A stretch of 64,000 nucleotides of DNA from positions 1 through 64,000 of the forward strand of contig JACDOL010000003.1 in assembly GCA_017656165.1 (NCBI GenBank), read 5' to 3'. This stretch comes from Desulfotomaculum sp. (GTDB lineage Bacteria; Bacillota; Desulfotomaculia; Desulfotomaculales; Desulfohalotomaculaceae). The position numbers and the translations under genes were made by a program. This document shows, one piece after another, positions 45,473 through 53,558 of this stretch. How positions within the stretch are numbered: the first letter of the stretch is position 1; each line of letters starts with the position of its first letter. The notes under the pieces are model-generated. The model was given only the letters and a program-made list of their open reading frames with translations. It made no database searches and was not told the origin of the DNA.

Positions 45473-47283
45473 TACTCATCGTTATCTACACTTAATACCG
45501 CCATAAAAGCTTCCTGGGGTACTTCCACGTTACCAACCTGCTTCATACGCTTTTTACCTTCTTTTTGTTTCTCCAGAAGTTTGCGCTTTCTTGTAACGTC
45601 CCCACCATAACACTTGGCCAGCACATCCTTGCGCAGTGCTTTTACTGTTTCCCTGGCTATAATTTTATTTCCTATAGCAGCTTGGATAGGTATTTCAAAA
45701 TGATGCCTGGGTATCAGCTGGCGCATTTTTTTCACCAGTGCTCGTCCCCGGTAGTAAGCTTTATCACGGTGAGTTATACAAGAAAGTGCATCCATGGGCT
45801 CACCATTAACCAGTATGTCCATCTTCACGAGGTCAGAGGGCTGGTAACCCTTCATCTCATAATCCAGCGAAGCATATCCCCTGGTGCTGGACTTCAGCTG
45901 GTCAAAAAAGTCAAATACTATTTCCGACAGCGGCAGATCATAAGTAAGCATTACCCTAGTTATACTCATGTATTCCATATTCTTAAATGTGCCCCGCCGT
46001 TCCTGGCACAGTTCCATTACCGATCCGACATAATCCTTAGGCACCATAATAGTTGCCTGTACAAAAGGCTCTTCTATATGATCAATCTTACTGGGTTCAG
46101 GCATTTTTGAGGGGTTTTCTACCTTTACCATCTCTCCATCAGTAGTATATGCATGATAAACAACGCTGGGAGCAGTGGTAATAATGTTTAAATTATATTC
46201 TCTTTCTAACCGCTCCTGGATTATTTCCATGTGCAGCAGCCCGAGAAAGCCGCATCTAAAACCAAACCCCAGAGCATCTGATGTTTCAGGTTCATAAACT
46301 AGTGAGGCATCATTAAGACTTAGTTTGTCTAATGCATCCCGCAAATCGTCGTAGTCTGCGTTATCTACAGGGTATAAACCACAAAATACCATTGGAGTGA
46401 CTTTTTTATAGCCCGGCAGCGGCTTATCTGCAGGCCTGTCTGCATCAGTTACGGTATCACCAACCCGGCAGTCTTTTATGTTTTTTATGCTGGCAGCAAT
46501 AAATCCTACTTCCCCGGCTTTCAACTCATCTGTAATGACAGGCGCCGGGCAGAAAACCCCCACCTCGGTAACTTCAAACTCGGCACCTGTAGCCATCATG
46601 CGAATTTTCATTCCTTTTTTGATGGTACCGTCAATGACTCGTAAATAAGGTATAACACCCTTGTAAGAGTCATAATGAGAATCAAATATTAAAGCCCTTA
46701 AGGAATCATTAGTATTCCCGCCAGGAGGTGGTATCTTTTTGACTATCTGTTCCAAAATTTCCTCTACACCCTGGCCGGTCTTTGCAGAAGCCAGTACTGC
46801 ATCAGAAGTATCCAGGCCAATAACATCTTCTATTTCCTGCTTAACCCGGTCTGGTTCTGCACTTGGTAAATCGATTTTATTTATTACAGGGATAATTTCA
46901 AGGTCATGCTCCAGTGCCATGTACACATTGGCCAATGTCTGGGCCTCAATCCCCTGGGAAGCATCTACCACAAGCAGGGCACCTTCACAAGCCGCCAGAC
47001 TGCGCGATACCTCGTAGGCAAAATCAACGTGACCAGGGGTATCTATTATATTCAACATGTACTCCTGGCCTTCTTTATCTTTATATATCAGGCGTACTGC
47101 CTGCATTTTTATGGTAATGCCTCGTTCTTTTTCCAATTCCATAGTATCTAAAACTTGTTCCTGCATTTCCCTTTCTGTAAGGGTACCTGTTAACTCCAGC
47201 AGGCGATCGGCCAGGGTAGATTTTCCGTGATCAATATGGGCTATAATACAAAAGTTTCTAATACGGTCTTGACTAATTGACAT
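45472..47283 (-). CDS. lepA: Elongation factor 4 (LepA), ribosomal back-translocation GTPase
   Basis: The 603-residue GTPase has [16 protein letters not shown] (P-loop, about 14-29), the DTPGHVDF and NKIDLPSA motifs, EF-G-like domains II, III and V, and the LepA-specific C-terminal domain ([18 protein letters not shown]). The ATG at 47283 has GGAGGAG five bases upstream; the frame is open to 47331 without a site. Confidence 0.97.
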   Translation of the reverse strand: MSISQDRIRNFCIIAHIDHGKSTLADRLLELTGTLTEREMQEQVLDTMELEKERGITIKMQAVRLIYKDKEGQEYMLNIIDTPGHVDFAYEVSRSLAACEGALLVVDASQGIEAQTLANVYMALEHDLEIIPVINKIDLPSAEPDRVKQEIEDVIGLDTSDAVLASAKTGQGVEEILEQIVKKIPPPGGNTNDSLRALIFDSHYDSYKGVIPYLRVIDGTIKKGMKIRMMATGAEFEVTEVGVFCPAPVITDELKAGEVGFIAASIKNIKDCRVGDTVTDADRPADKPLPGYKKVTPMVFCGLYPVDNADYDDLRDALDKLSLNDASLVYEPETSDALGFGFRCGFLGLLHMEIIQERLEREYNLNIITTAPSVVYHAYTTDGEMVKVENPSKMPEPSKIDHIEEPFVQATIMVPKDYVGSVMELCQERRGTFKNMEYMSITRVMLTYDLPLSEIVFDFFDQLKSSTRGYASLDYEMKGYQPSDLVKMDILVNGEPMDALSCITHRDKAYYRGRALVKKMRQLIPRHHFEIPIQAAIGNKIIARETVKALRKDVLAKCYGGDVTRKRKLLEKQKEGKKRMKQVGNVEVPQEAFMAVLSVDNDE

Positions 47284-47339
47284 CAAGACTCCTCCTTCAT
47301 TTAACAAACAATTAAATAAATATACAGGCATGCTAAGTT

Positions 47340-47369
47340 ATTATAGCACCACATTAACCTACCCTTCAA
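47340..47369 (-). promoter_or_regulatory. Probable promoter of lepA
   Basis: On the minus strand TTGAAG (47364-47369) is separated by 18 bases from a perfect TATAAT (47340-47345), about 55 bases before the lepA start. Confidence 0.6.
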
Positions 47370-47430
47370 CTCCTCATAAATGTTTGTAAGGCTTTTTCCA
47401 ACAGGCTGCTCCATGGTTTTCATGCAGGGA

Positions 47431-47841
47431 CTATTTATCGAGTTCACTAAAAATCTCATCAGCCCAGCATTTTACTGTTTTTAAACTTTCATCATTTATT
47501 ACCTGCTTCCATTTATGTACAGCTTCTTCAGAAAACTTTCTTCCCTTATCAGCTATTGCCCTGCATTTTTGATTTACTTTCTGCCAGCCAGTTTCAGCTT
47601 TAGAGCCGCATTCTTCCAGCATCTTAGTAATTTTATATATCTGTTTTTTATTTACCTGCCAGTTATGGCTGAGAAAGCTTATTTCATAGCTTATATCATC
47701 AACCTTTTGAAAGCGAAATATTTTCACTGGCGGTGTTAAACCTGTATCTTGGTTAAAGTTATATAATGACACTTGCACCCCGAAAAAAACTGCAACCAGG
47801 GCAGCAAGAATACACAACTTTATTGGAATTCGTCTTAACAA
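47431..47841 (-). CDS. Hypothetical protein with one membrane anchor
   Basis: I do not recognise this 136-residue protein. It has one N-terminal membrane helix (about residues 7-24) and a Lys/Glu-rich, probably helical, extracytoplasmic part with two Cys (ECGSK, NQKC). The TTG at 47841 has AAGGAGG eight bases upstream; a GTG at 47850 overlaps that site. Its ribosome site lies inside the terminator hairpin behind spoIIP, so expression may depend on read-through. Confidence 0.55.
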   Translation of the reverse strand: MLRRIPIKLCILAALVAVFFGVQVSLYNFNQDTGLTPPVKIFRFQKVDDISYEISFLSHNWQVNKKQIYKITKMLEECGSKAETGWQKVNQKCRAIADKGRKFSEEAVHKWKQVINDESLKTVKCWADEIFSELDK

Positions 47842-47877
47842 AAAAAGCACCTCCTTATGAAAAAGGATGTGCTTTTT
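47842..47877 (-). terminator. Terminator after spoIIP that also contains the next gene's ribosome site
   Basis: On the minus strand AAAAAGCACATCCT pairs with AGGAGGTGCTTTTT (13 of 14 positions) and ends in a run of seven T. The AGGAGG in the 3' arm is the ribosome site for the gene starting at 47841. Confidence 0.75.
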
Positions 47878-47894
47878 ACTTAACTTTAATAACT

Positions 47895-48971
47895 TTACTT
47901 GTACTCTTTTAATAATTCAGCCACCACATCTGCCAAAAGTTCCGCAGCTTTTACTGCTTCTTCGGTTGTATTTTGAACAGAACCTATTTCCAAAAGCAGG
48001 GCACCATTATGATACTGCTGATTATACCTTCCCTCTTTTACTCTAACCCCTAGAGAAAGCCCAGGATAGAGTTCATCCATTTTGTCTGCTAGTTTTTTGG
48101 CCATGGCCAGGTTCTGCTGCCATTTAGGAAAAGGCCTCCTAGCATCAGATCCTACAATTATCATAATAGGTGCCACTTTATCCCCGTTTATAGTTACAAA
48201 GCTGTCTTCTCTAGCACGCCCCGCATCCCGGTGTATATCCAATAATAATTTTAATTCTTTATACTGGTTGACAAGTTTTTTTACCGTTTTTTCTGATTCA
48301 ATATAGGACATGTTATACTGGGCATCATGTATCTTATTAGACCTTACTACATTTATACCATATTCCTGCTGCAGTCGTTCTTCCAGCGCCTCAGCAGCTC
48401 TAACTACCCCACCTCTCTTTTTATCCAGCCTTTCTACCCCATCAGTTAGTTGATACGTCTCCCCGGTATGGGTATTGTATATAGCTACCAGCGGCGGGCC
48501 GGTTAACGCCGTTCCGGCAGTTTTATCTTTTTGGGCCGCAGTATCTTGGTGCTGCAAATAATTCTTTCTATCTACGGGTTCAACGGCACCAGCAGTGGTT
48601 GGCAGCTCTACCATGGAAAAACAAGGTATTTGTGACTGCAATATGGTTTCCGGCTTATTCAAATTTACTTTACTTACTGTATTAAAAGCCGCAATAACCA
48701 GCCTGGGTGTCAATTGAACCTCTTTATTATTACAGGCAATAACCGGTACAGAATAATCTATAATACCCTGGGAAGAGTAACCAGTCCAACTTAAAAACGT
48801 ATTAAAGCATTTACCTGCTGCTGCTGACATAATCTCCTTTGCCTCCAGGCGGTAGGAATTACACCATAAAGCAAGTAAAAATGTTAATATTAATATAAAA
48901 TATAAATACCGCCGTACTTTTTTAACTATCAGCTGCCGGCGGTAATATCGTGCTGCCCGGGTGTAATTCAA
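47895..48971 (-). CDS. spoIIP: Stage II sporulation protein P
   Basis: SpoIIP is a peptidoglycan amidase/endopeptidase that acts with SpoIID and SpoIIM in engulfment. The 358-residue protein has an N-terminal membrane anchor (about 22-40) and a C-terminal amidase domain with IYNTHTGETY (zinc His), LLLDIHRDAG (zinc His) and ALLLEIGSVQNTTEEA (catalytic Glu). It starts at a TTG after GGGGGGA. The gpr protease gene often next to it is not here. Confidence 0.95.
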   Translation of the reverse strand: MNYTRAARYYRRQLIVKKVRRYLYFILILTFLLALWCNSYRLEAKEIMSAAAGKCFNTFLSWTGYSSQGIIDYSVPVIACNNKEVQLTPRLVIAAFNTVSKVNLNKPETILQSQIPCFSMVELPTTAGAVEPVDRKNYLQHQDTAAQKDKTAGTALTGPPLVAIYNTHTGETYQLTDGVERLDKKRGGVVRAAEALEERLQQEYGINVVRSNKIHDAQYNMSYIESEKTVKKLVNQYKELKLLLDIHRDAGRAREDSFVTINGDKVAPIMIIVGSDARRPFPKWQQNLAMAKKLADKMDELYPGLSLGVRVKEGRYNQQYHNGALLLEIGSVQNTTEEAVKAAELLADVVAELLKEYK

Positions 48972-49039
48972 TGTTATCCCCCCCAGTTTCTCTACTGCTA
49001 TAAATATGCCTGGGGAGCCGGCCCTATGAATTAAAAAAA

Positions 49040-49060
49040 TTCAAATATACCCGGCGCTAT
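49040..49060. repeat. Short copy of the CCGGCGCT repeat motif
   Basis: The sequence ttcaaatatacccggcgct matches the right-hand motif of the dispersed repeats at 3551-3570 and 21151-21170. Confidence 0.4.
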
Positions 49061-49072
49061 AAAAAATAAAAA

Positions 49073-49102
49073 GCCTTAAAAAGTAGTATTACTTTTTAAG
49101 GC
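49073..49102 (-). terminator. Terminator of the holin-like gene
   Basis: A 13-pair hairpin GCCTTAAAAAGTA/TACTTTTTAAGGC with a four-base loop is followed on the minus strand by TTTTTATTTTTT. Confidence 0.88.
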
Positions 49103-49122
49103 CTAATAACGGGGTGTAAACT

Positions 49123-49455
49123 TTATCGAACCATTGTTGGCACCACAGCATCTATAAGTCCAATTATAAAAGCTGATATTAAAGCACCTAGAAGGCTTAC
49201 ACTTAAAAGATTAGGAATAATAAATTGCGCTAAGTAAATTACCACTGCAGCAGTAACAAATCCCACTACACCACGGCGCTGTGGAGATACATTTTCACCT
49301 AACAGGCTTTCTGCTATATATCCTAGTACCGCAATAACCACAGCCGCTATAAGTGCACCGGTGAATCCTCCCCGCACTACAAAACCAGGGGAAATAAAAC
49401 TCACAGCCATTAAAACCAAAGCTGATACAATAAATCTAACAATTAATCCAATCAT
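49123..49455 (-). CDS. Four-helix membrane protein, phage holin 4 superfamily-like
   Basis: The 110-residue protein is almost all hydrophobic, with four predicted membrane helices joined by short loops (one loop reads LLGENVSPQRRG). Its pattern fits the 'phage holin family 4 superfamily' proteins common in bacterial chromosomes, where a lysis role is not implied. I use the ATG at 49455, preceded by GGGGGTG. The reading frame open to 49734 overlaps the rpsT promoter and is not credible. It lies between spoIIP and rpsT. Confidence 0.8.
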   Translation of the reverse strand: MIGLIVRFIVSALVLMAVSFISPGFVVRGGFTGALIAAVVIAVLGYIAESLLGENVSPQRRGVVGFVTAAVVIYLAQFIIPNLLSVSLLGALISAFIIGLIDAVVPTMVR

Positions 49456-49524
49456 TATTTCACCCCCTTGCCGAAATCTTATCATTATACTTAACCATTT
49501 GTGGTAATGATATACCTTAGGTTC

Positions 49525-49553
49525 TTGCATTTTTCTGAAGGGCGTGGTAAAAT
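49525..49553 (+). promoter_or_regulatory. Promoter of rpsT
   Basis: TTGCAT (49525-49530) is separated by 17 bases from TAAAAT (49548-49553), about 25 bases before the rpsT start. Confidence 0.7.
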
Positions 49554-49578
49554 TGTGCACGTTGGGGAGGTGAAGAAG

Positions 49579-49845
49579 TTGCCTAACATTAAATCTGCTG
49601 CTAAGCGTGTACGCCAAATTCAAAAGCGCACACTGCGAAACAAAATGATTAAAACCAGGGTACGTACATCTATTCGCCGGTTCAAAGAGGCTCTGGCTAC
49701 AGCAGATGCTGAAAACGCTAAAGCTGCTCTGCAAAAAGCTTTAAGAGAGCTGGACAAGGCCGTGACCAAGGGTGTTATACATAAAAACAATGCAGCCCGC
49801 AAAAAGTCCCGTTTAACCAAGTTATTTAACCGCAATGCCAGCTAG
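49579..49845 (+). CDS. rpsT: 30S ribosomal protein S20
   Basis: The 88-residue basic protein begins (M)PNIKSAAKRVRQ and continues with three helices rich in Lys, Arg and Ala, including NKMIKTRVRTSIRRF and GVIHKNNAARKKSRL, the S20 signature. The TTG at 49579 follows GGGGAGGTG; the upstream open frame contains the promoter. It is alone on the plus strand, the usual monocistronic arrangement. Confidence 0.97.
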   Translation: MPNIKSAAKRVRQIQKRTLRNKMIKTRVRTSIRRFKEALATADAENAKAALQKALRELDKAVTKGVIHKNNAARKKSRLTKLFNRNAS

Positions 49846-49901
49846 AGCCGTTGTACTGCAGTTTTTTCATTCTTAATAATTTTATATTTATTGCTTTTCT
49901 C

Positions 49902-49924
49902 AAAAACACCCCCAGGGTGTTTTT
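49902..49924 (+). terminator. Terminator of rpsT
   Basis: A compact hairpin AAAAACACCC/GGGTGTTTTT is followed by an AT-rich tail. Confidence 0.8.
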
Positions 49925-49946
49925 AATTTTCTAAAAAAACTTCGGT

Positions 49947-49971
49947 CTTATCAGCGCCAAGGTATTTATGT
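49947..49971. repeat. Partial copy of dispersed intergenic repeat family
   Basis: The sequence cttatcagcgccaaggtattt matches the left arm of the element at 13269-13290. It lies between the converging rpsT and the lipoprotein gene. Confidence 0.45.
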
Positions 49972-49972
49972 C

Positions 49973-50012
49973 AAAAAAGGTGCCGGTACTTCAAAGTACC
50001 GGCACCTTTTTT
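49973..50012 (-). terminator. Terminator of beta-propeller lipoprotein gene
   Basis: A long hairpin GGTGCCGGTACTT/AAGTACCGGCACC has six A on one side and six T on the other, so it can also terminate plus-strand transcripts. Confidence 0.9.
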
Positions 50013-51141
50013 AAAAGGTAACTAACTTTATGTCATACCTGCTGTCATTACTATCTTTAATTGTAATCAGAACCTTATCTTCTTTATCATGACAGGTAAA
50101 AATTACATCGCTGTAAGCATAGTTAATTTTACTGACAATCTTTTTCTCTTTAGTTTGTATATTCATGGCATAAATACATCCTTTATCATTTGTCCTCGTA
50201 TGATAAAGAACATAATCTCCCCCGGCAGTAATAGCTGCCGAAACTAAATTTTCTTCATTCAACAGGGTTTTATTTGAGCCACTTTCTAAATCAAGTACGT
50301 GCAGTTCTTTGGCATTATTTTTTAGTTTATATAATATATAAGCTGTTTTACCGCTTGCTATGTCAGGAGACCAGATATAATTAAAGTCATCAGTATCAGT
50401 TAAGGGCTTTAAATTTCCTGACAGGTCTCCCACTAATAAATTACTCCGGTATCCAGCCTCAGTGTACTGCTGTTCACCTGTTTTTGATGTGCTGGAGCTA
50501 ACCACAAATAAAATGTGTTCATTGTCAATCCAGCCCACCGGGTAACTTAAGAAGTTTTCAAAGTTCTTAAAAACGTATGGTGTGCTGACTGCCTTTTTTC
50601 CATCATAAATATAAAACTCACTGGTCCATTCAAAATCATAAGCATAAATAAGCTTTTTACCGTCGGGTGACCAGGCGTAAAGCATAGGTAAAGCAACAGG
50701 TATTGTTTTTTCTTTAGCTTCCAAGGAAACAGGCGATATCTCAGCTCCGCTAACCAAACTAACTATCTTTAGACCTTCTTCATTGGCGTAAGCAGCACAC
50801 TTTCCGTCAGAAGAGGCAATTCCCGTCCAAATACTTTCTGCCAGTATTTTTTGGTGCTTATTATCCACGTTCCAGGCTATTAGGCGCTCACTGGCTTGTC
50901 CAATGATTTCTACACTATTTAACCAGCCAGTAGGAGTAAAGTAAAAAGGAACATCATTTAATTCTTTAACTTCAAAGTTAAATTTGTTATTCTTATCGTC
51001 AGTATCTCCACCTTCTTTTGTTGTAAAGTCTTCCAGGACCTGTTCTCCTGGTTTTCCTGTCTCTTCCGGCTTCTCTGCCTGTTGGCATCCCGTATACACC
51101 AGCACAACTAGAACCAACAATATGATTAAATTTTTTTTCAT
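50011..51141 (-). CDS. Lipoprotein with WD40-like/TolB-type beta-propeller
   Basis: The 376-residue protein has a lipoprotein signal peptide (hydrophobic 5-16, lipobox VYTGC with Cys at 19) and an acidic linker. A propeller with PD40-type repeats follows (AWSPDGKKLIYAYD, YIWSPDIASGKTAYIL, AAITAGGDYVLYHTR). It should be anchored outside the membrane. No substrate can be named. It stands between rpsT and holA with its own terminator. Confidence 0.75.
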   Translation of the reverse strand: MKKNLIILLVLVVLVYTGCQQAEKPEETGKPGEQVLEDFTTKEGGDTDDKNNKFNFEVKELNDVPFYFTPTGWLNSVEIIGQASERLIAWNVDNKHQKILAESIWTGIASSDGKCAAYANEEGLKIVSLVSGAEISPVSLEAKEKTIPVALPMLYAWSPDGKKLIYAYDFEWTSEFYIYDGKKAVSTPYVFKNFENFLSYPVGWIDNEHILFVVSSSTSKTGEQQYTEAGYRSNLLVGDLSGNLKPLTDTDDFNYIWSPDIASGKTAYILYKLKNNAKELHVLDLESGSNKTLLNEENLVSAAITAGGDYVLYHTRTNDKGCIYAMNIQTKEKKIVSKINYAYSDVIFTCHDKEDKVLITIKDSNDSRYDIKLVTF

Positions 51142-51201
51142 GGGTTCTCCCCCAAATAATTCTATGTTATGACGCAGTTAGGCGCCATAAAGTTTCATAA
51201 T

Positions 51202-52224
51202 CTATTTGGCCATTTCCAACAGCAGCCCTTCCAAACCTGGGTAAAATTCCCTGCGCCCGGTTTTTATATCGACATCCAGCTGAGCCAGTTGAATAAGAGC
51301 ATTTATCAACTGCTTATGGTTAAAATTTTTTTCCATCTTAAGGGCCTTTTTAACCGGGTAAGGTTTTTCATTTATCTTTCTGGCAATGTCCACAGCTACC
51401 AGACCGGCTGCAACCAGCTCTTTAACCTGCAGCATTAAACGAAACTGCCTGGCCACCATGGTCATGATAACCTGCGGTGGTTCCTTATTGGCCAGGAGTT
51501 CTCTAATGGCCGCCAGCGCAGTATCGTACTGCCTAGCTCCAATGGCATCAAGCACATCAAATATTTTATATTCTACAGACCGGTGGACAATCTCATTTAC
51601 ATCATCAACGGTAATTTCTTCTCTATCACCTGTGTACGTTACAAGTTTATTCCATTCCGGCACCAAACCGGTTAAACCACTGGTAGTTGAGGTGAGCAGC
51701 TGTTCTTTTGCCAGCCTGTCCAGCTTTTTTCCACTGGAACGGGCCTGCTCGTCCAGCCATTTTGCCATTTCTGCAGGTTTGAGCTGTACAAAATTAATGA
51801 CCTGTCCAACTTTTTCCACTGCTTTAAATATTTTTTTCCTTCGGTCTACAGTTTCAGTATTGAAAATAAGGCAGGTAGTAGCCAATGGAGATTGGAGATA
51901 ATCTATAAGCTGCTTAAAACTGCCATCGGCATCTTCATTCTCGTTCCGCCTTCCACTGGAAGCAAACCAGGAAGGATTTTTTACAATTACCAGCCTTTTC
52001 TCAGCCATAAAAGGGGGGGTATTGGCCAAACTCACTACCTGGCCAGGAGTAATATCTTCGCCATTTAGAACATCAAAATTAAAGTCTGCACTTTGAGGCA
52101 GCAGGTACTCTTTAAATTTTTCTATCGCCTGTTCCCTGAGATAATATTCTTCCCCATAAAACAGGTAAACGGCGGATATTACACCCCTTTTTAAGCTGTT
52201 TACCAGTCTTTCATAGTACAGCAT
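51202..52224 (-). CDS. holA: DNA polymerase III subunit delta
   Basis: The delta subunit opens the beta clamp within the clamp loader. The 340-residue protein has the N-terminal block VYLFYGEEYYLREQAIEKF, FMAEKRLVIVKN and a C-terminal collar with RQFRLMLQVKELV and KKALKMEKNF. It is immediately downstream of the thiamine-binding-type gene and upstream of the lipoprotein gene. Confidence 0.93.
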   Translation of the reverse strand: MLYYERLVNSLKRGVISAVYLFYGEEYYLREQAIEKFKEYLLPQSADFNFDVLNGEDITPGQVVSLANTPPFMAEKRLVIVKNPSWFASSGRRNENEDADGSFKQLIDYLQSPLATTCLIFNTETVDRRKKIFKAVEKVGQVINFVQLKPAEMAKWLDEQARSSGKKLDRLAKEQLLTSTTSGLTGLVPEWNKLVTYTGDREEITVDDVNEIVHRSVEYKIFDVLDAIGARQYDTALAAIRELLANKEPPQVIMTMVARQFRLMLQVKELVAAGLVAVDIARKINEKPYPVKKALKMEKNFNHKQLINALIQLAQLDVDIKTGRREFYPGLEGLLLEMAK

Positions 52225-52232
52225 AGTACCTT

Positions 52233-52541
52233 TTACCCTTTGTCCACCTTATTATTTACCGCTTCCACCTTACCGTTCATAGTTAGTTTTTTATCCCTGC
52301 GGTCATCAATACGTATAGTGGTCACAACCCTCATGGATCCATTGTCAAAAGGCACTTCATGCATTTCTCTAACTACACTTAATATTTCATCCAACTCTCC
52401 TTCAATTACTGTTCCCATAGGTGTAAGCTGGTATTTTAAATTATCCTGCTTTTTCAGCACCTTTACACAGTCAGCAACATAATCACTTAAACTGGGAGTT
52501 CCTGTACCAATGGGTATAATCTGCACTTCAACAACAGCCAT
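52233..52541 (-). CDS. MTH1187/YkoF-type thiamine-binding family protein
   Basis: The 102-residue ferredoxin-fold protein has the family pattern VVEVQIIPIGTGTPSLSDYVADCV, LTPMGTVIEGELDEILSVVREMH and RVVTTIRIDDRRDK. Relatives (MTH1187, YkoF) bind thiamine or related ligands; the role here is unknown. I use the ATG at 52541, six bases after GGAGGAG. It ends nine bases before holA. Confidence 0.88.
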   Translation of the reverse strand: MAVVEVQIIPIGTGTPSLSDYVADCVKVLKKQDNLKYQLTPMGTVIEGELDEILSVVREMHEVPFDNGSMRVVTTIRIDDRRDKKLTMNGKVEAVNNKVDKG

Positions 52542-52578
52542 ATCTATCTCCTCCATTCTTCTGTTAAAGTATTAGCTC

Positions 52579-53469
52579 TTATTTTACTGCTGGTACCATT
52601 AATTTTAACCGTCCTGGCATAACCTCAATATTAAGAGGCAGACCTGGACCAGGTTCACCATCTATGTCAGTCTTAATACTGTCATTTGATGTAACTTTAA
52701 CCCACTTTGTCTGATGATATTCAACCAGCGGGTGATTAAGATGTGCTCCCCGTCCCTCATAAGCCCGTAAAAGCAGGGGAACCAGCTGGGCTGGTGAACA
52801 TTTCTTAAGTATTACCACATCCAATTTTCCATCAGTAATTGAAGCATTGGGAGCTACATTTCTAATGCTGCCGGCAGTGGTAGAGTTAAGTACCAAAAAA
52901 AGCATTACTTCTTCTTCTATTTCAAAGCCTTCACCTTGTATATTTACTGCAATGGGAGAAGCCTGCCAAACATGTTCTAAACCCTTTAGGTAATAACCCG
53001 TTACACCTAGGCGGCTTTTAATTGCATTGTTGACTTCTTGAGATATGGTTGTTAAAACCCCTGCACTGGCCACATTAACAAAATACTGTTCATTTATTTG
53101 GCCTACATCAACATTTATCACATCTCCAGCTAAAAGTCTTCTAACAGCAGTACCAGGCTGCCGTTCTAAACCCAGTGCAGTGGCAAAATCATTAGCTGTA
53201 CCAGATGGAATGATTCCCACCGGCAGGTCAGCCTTGGCATGTAAAAGCCGGTTGACTGCGCGGCTTAATGACCCATCTCCCCCGGATATAAATAAAACCT
53301 GGTACTGGTCAATAGTTTTAAAAACCTGATCATATTCCAGCTCCGGTCCAATGCGGTAAAATGTAGGTAAATAACCAAAAGAATGACACGCCTCTGTAAC
53401 TTGATCCAGCTGCTGTGGAAAGCTGTGATTGCCGCTGGTGGGATTATATATTATTAAAGCTCTCTGCAA
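52579..53469 (-). CDS. Diacylglycerol/lipid kinase family protein (YegS/DgkB type)
   Basis: The 296-residue protein has the nucleotide motif LFISGGDGSLSRAVNRLL and GIIPSGTANDFATALGL, and a beta-sandwich C-terminal domain with TDGKLDVVILKK and a final IDGEP. Family members phosphorylate diacylglycerol or related lipids. The TTG at 53469 gives the usual start (M)QRALIIYNPTSGN and follows GGGGTG; the frame is open to 53529. Confidence 0.9.
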   Translation of the reverse strand: MQRALIIYNPTSGNHSFPQQLDQVTEACHSFGYLPTFYRIGPELEYDQVFKTIDQYQVLFISGGDGSLSRAVNRLLHAKADLPVGIIPSGTANDFATALGLERQPGTAVRRLLAGDVINVDVGQINEQYFVNVASAGVLTTISQEVNNAIKSRLGVTGYYLKGLEHVWQASPIAVNIQGEGFEIEEEVMLFLVLNSTTAGSIRNVAPNASITDGKLDVVILKKCSPAQLVPLLLRAYEGRGAHLNHPLVEYHQTKWVKVTSNDSIKTDIDGEPGPGLPLNIEVMPGRLKLMVPAVK

Positions 53470-53558
53470 AGAAGCCACCCCGCTAACTGTGAAAATTCTA
53501 CCTAGTAAGTATATCAAATGATATGGCAAGCAAAAACCCTTCTAAGAAATTTAAGAAA

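Noticed and set aside
49123-49455. Prophage holin as evidence of a phage remnant
   Set aside because: No other phage gene is nearby, and single chromosomal members of this membrane family are common in Firmicutes.
49456-49734. N-terminal extension of the holin-like protein
   Set aside because: It overlaps the rpsT promoter and coding start on the other strand and is not hydrophobic; a good ribosome site precedes the ATG at 49455.
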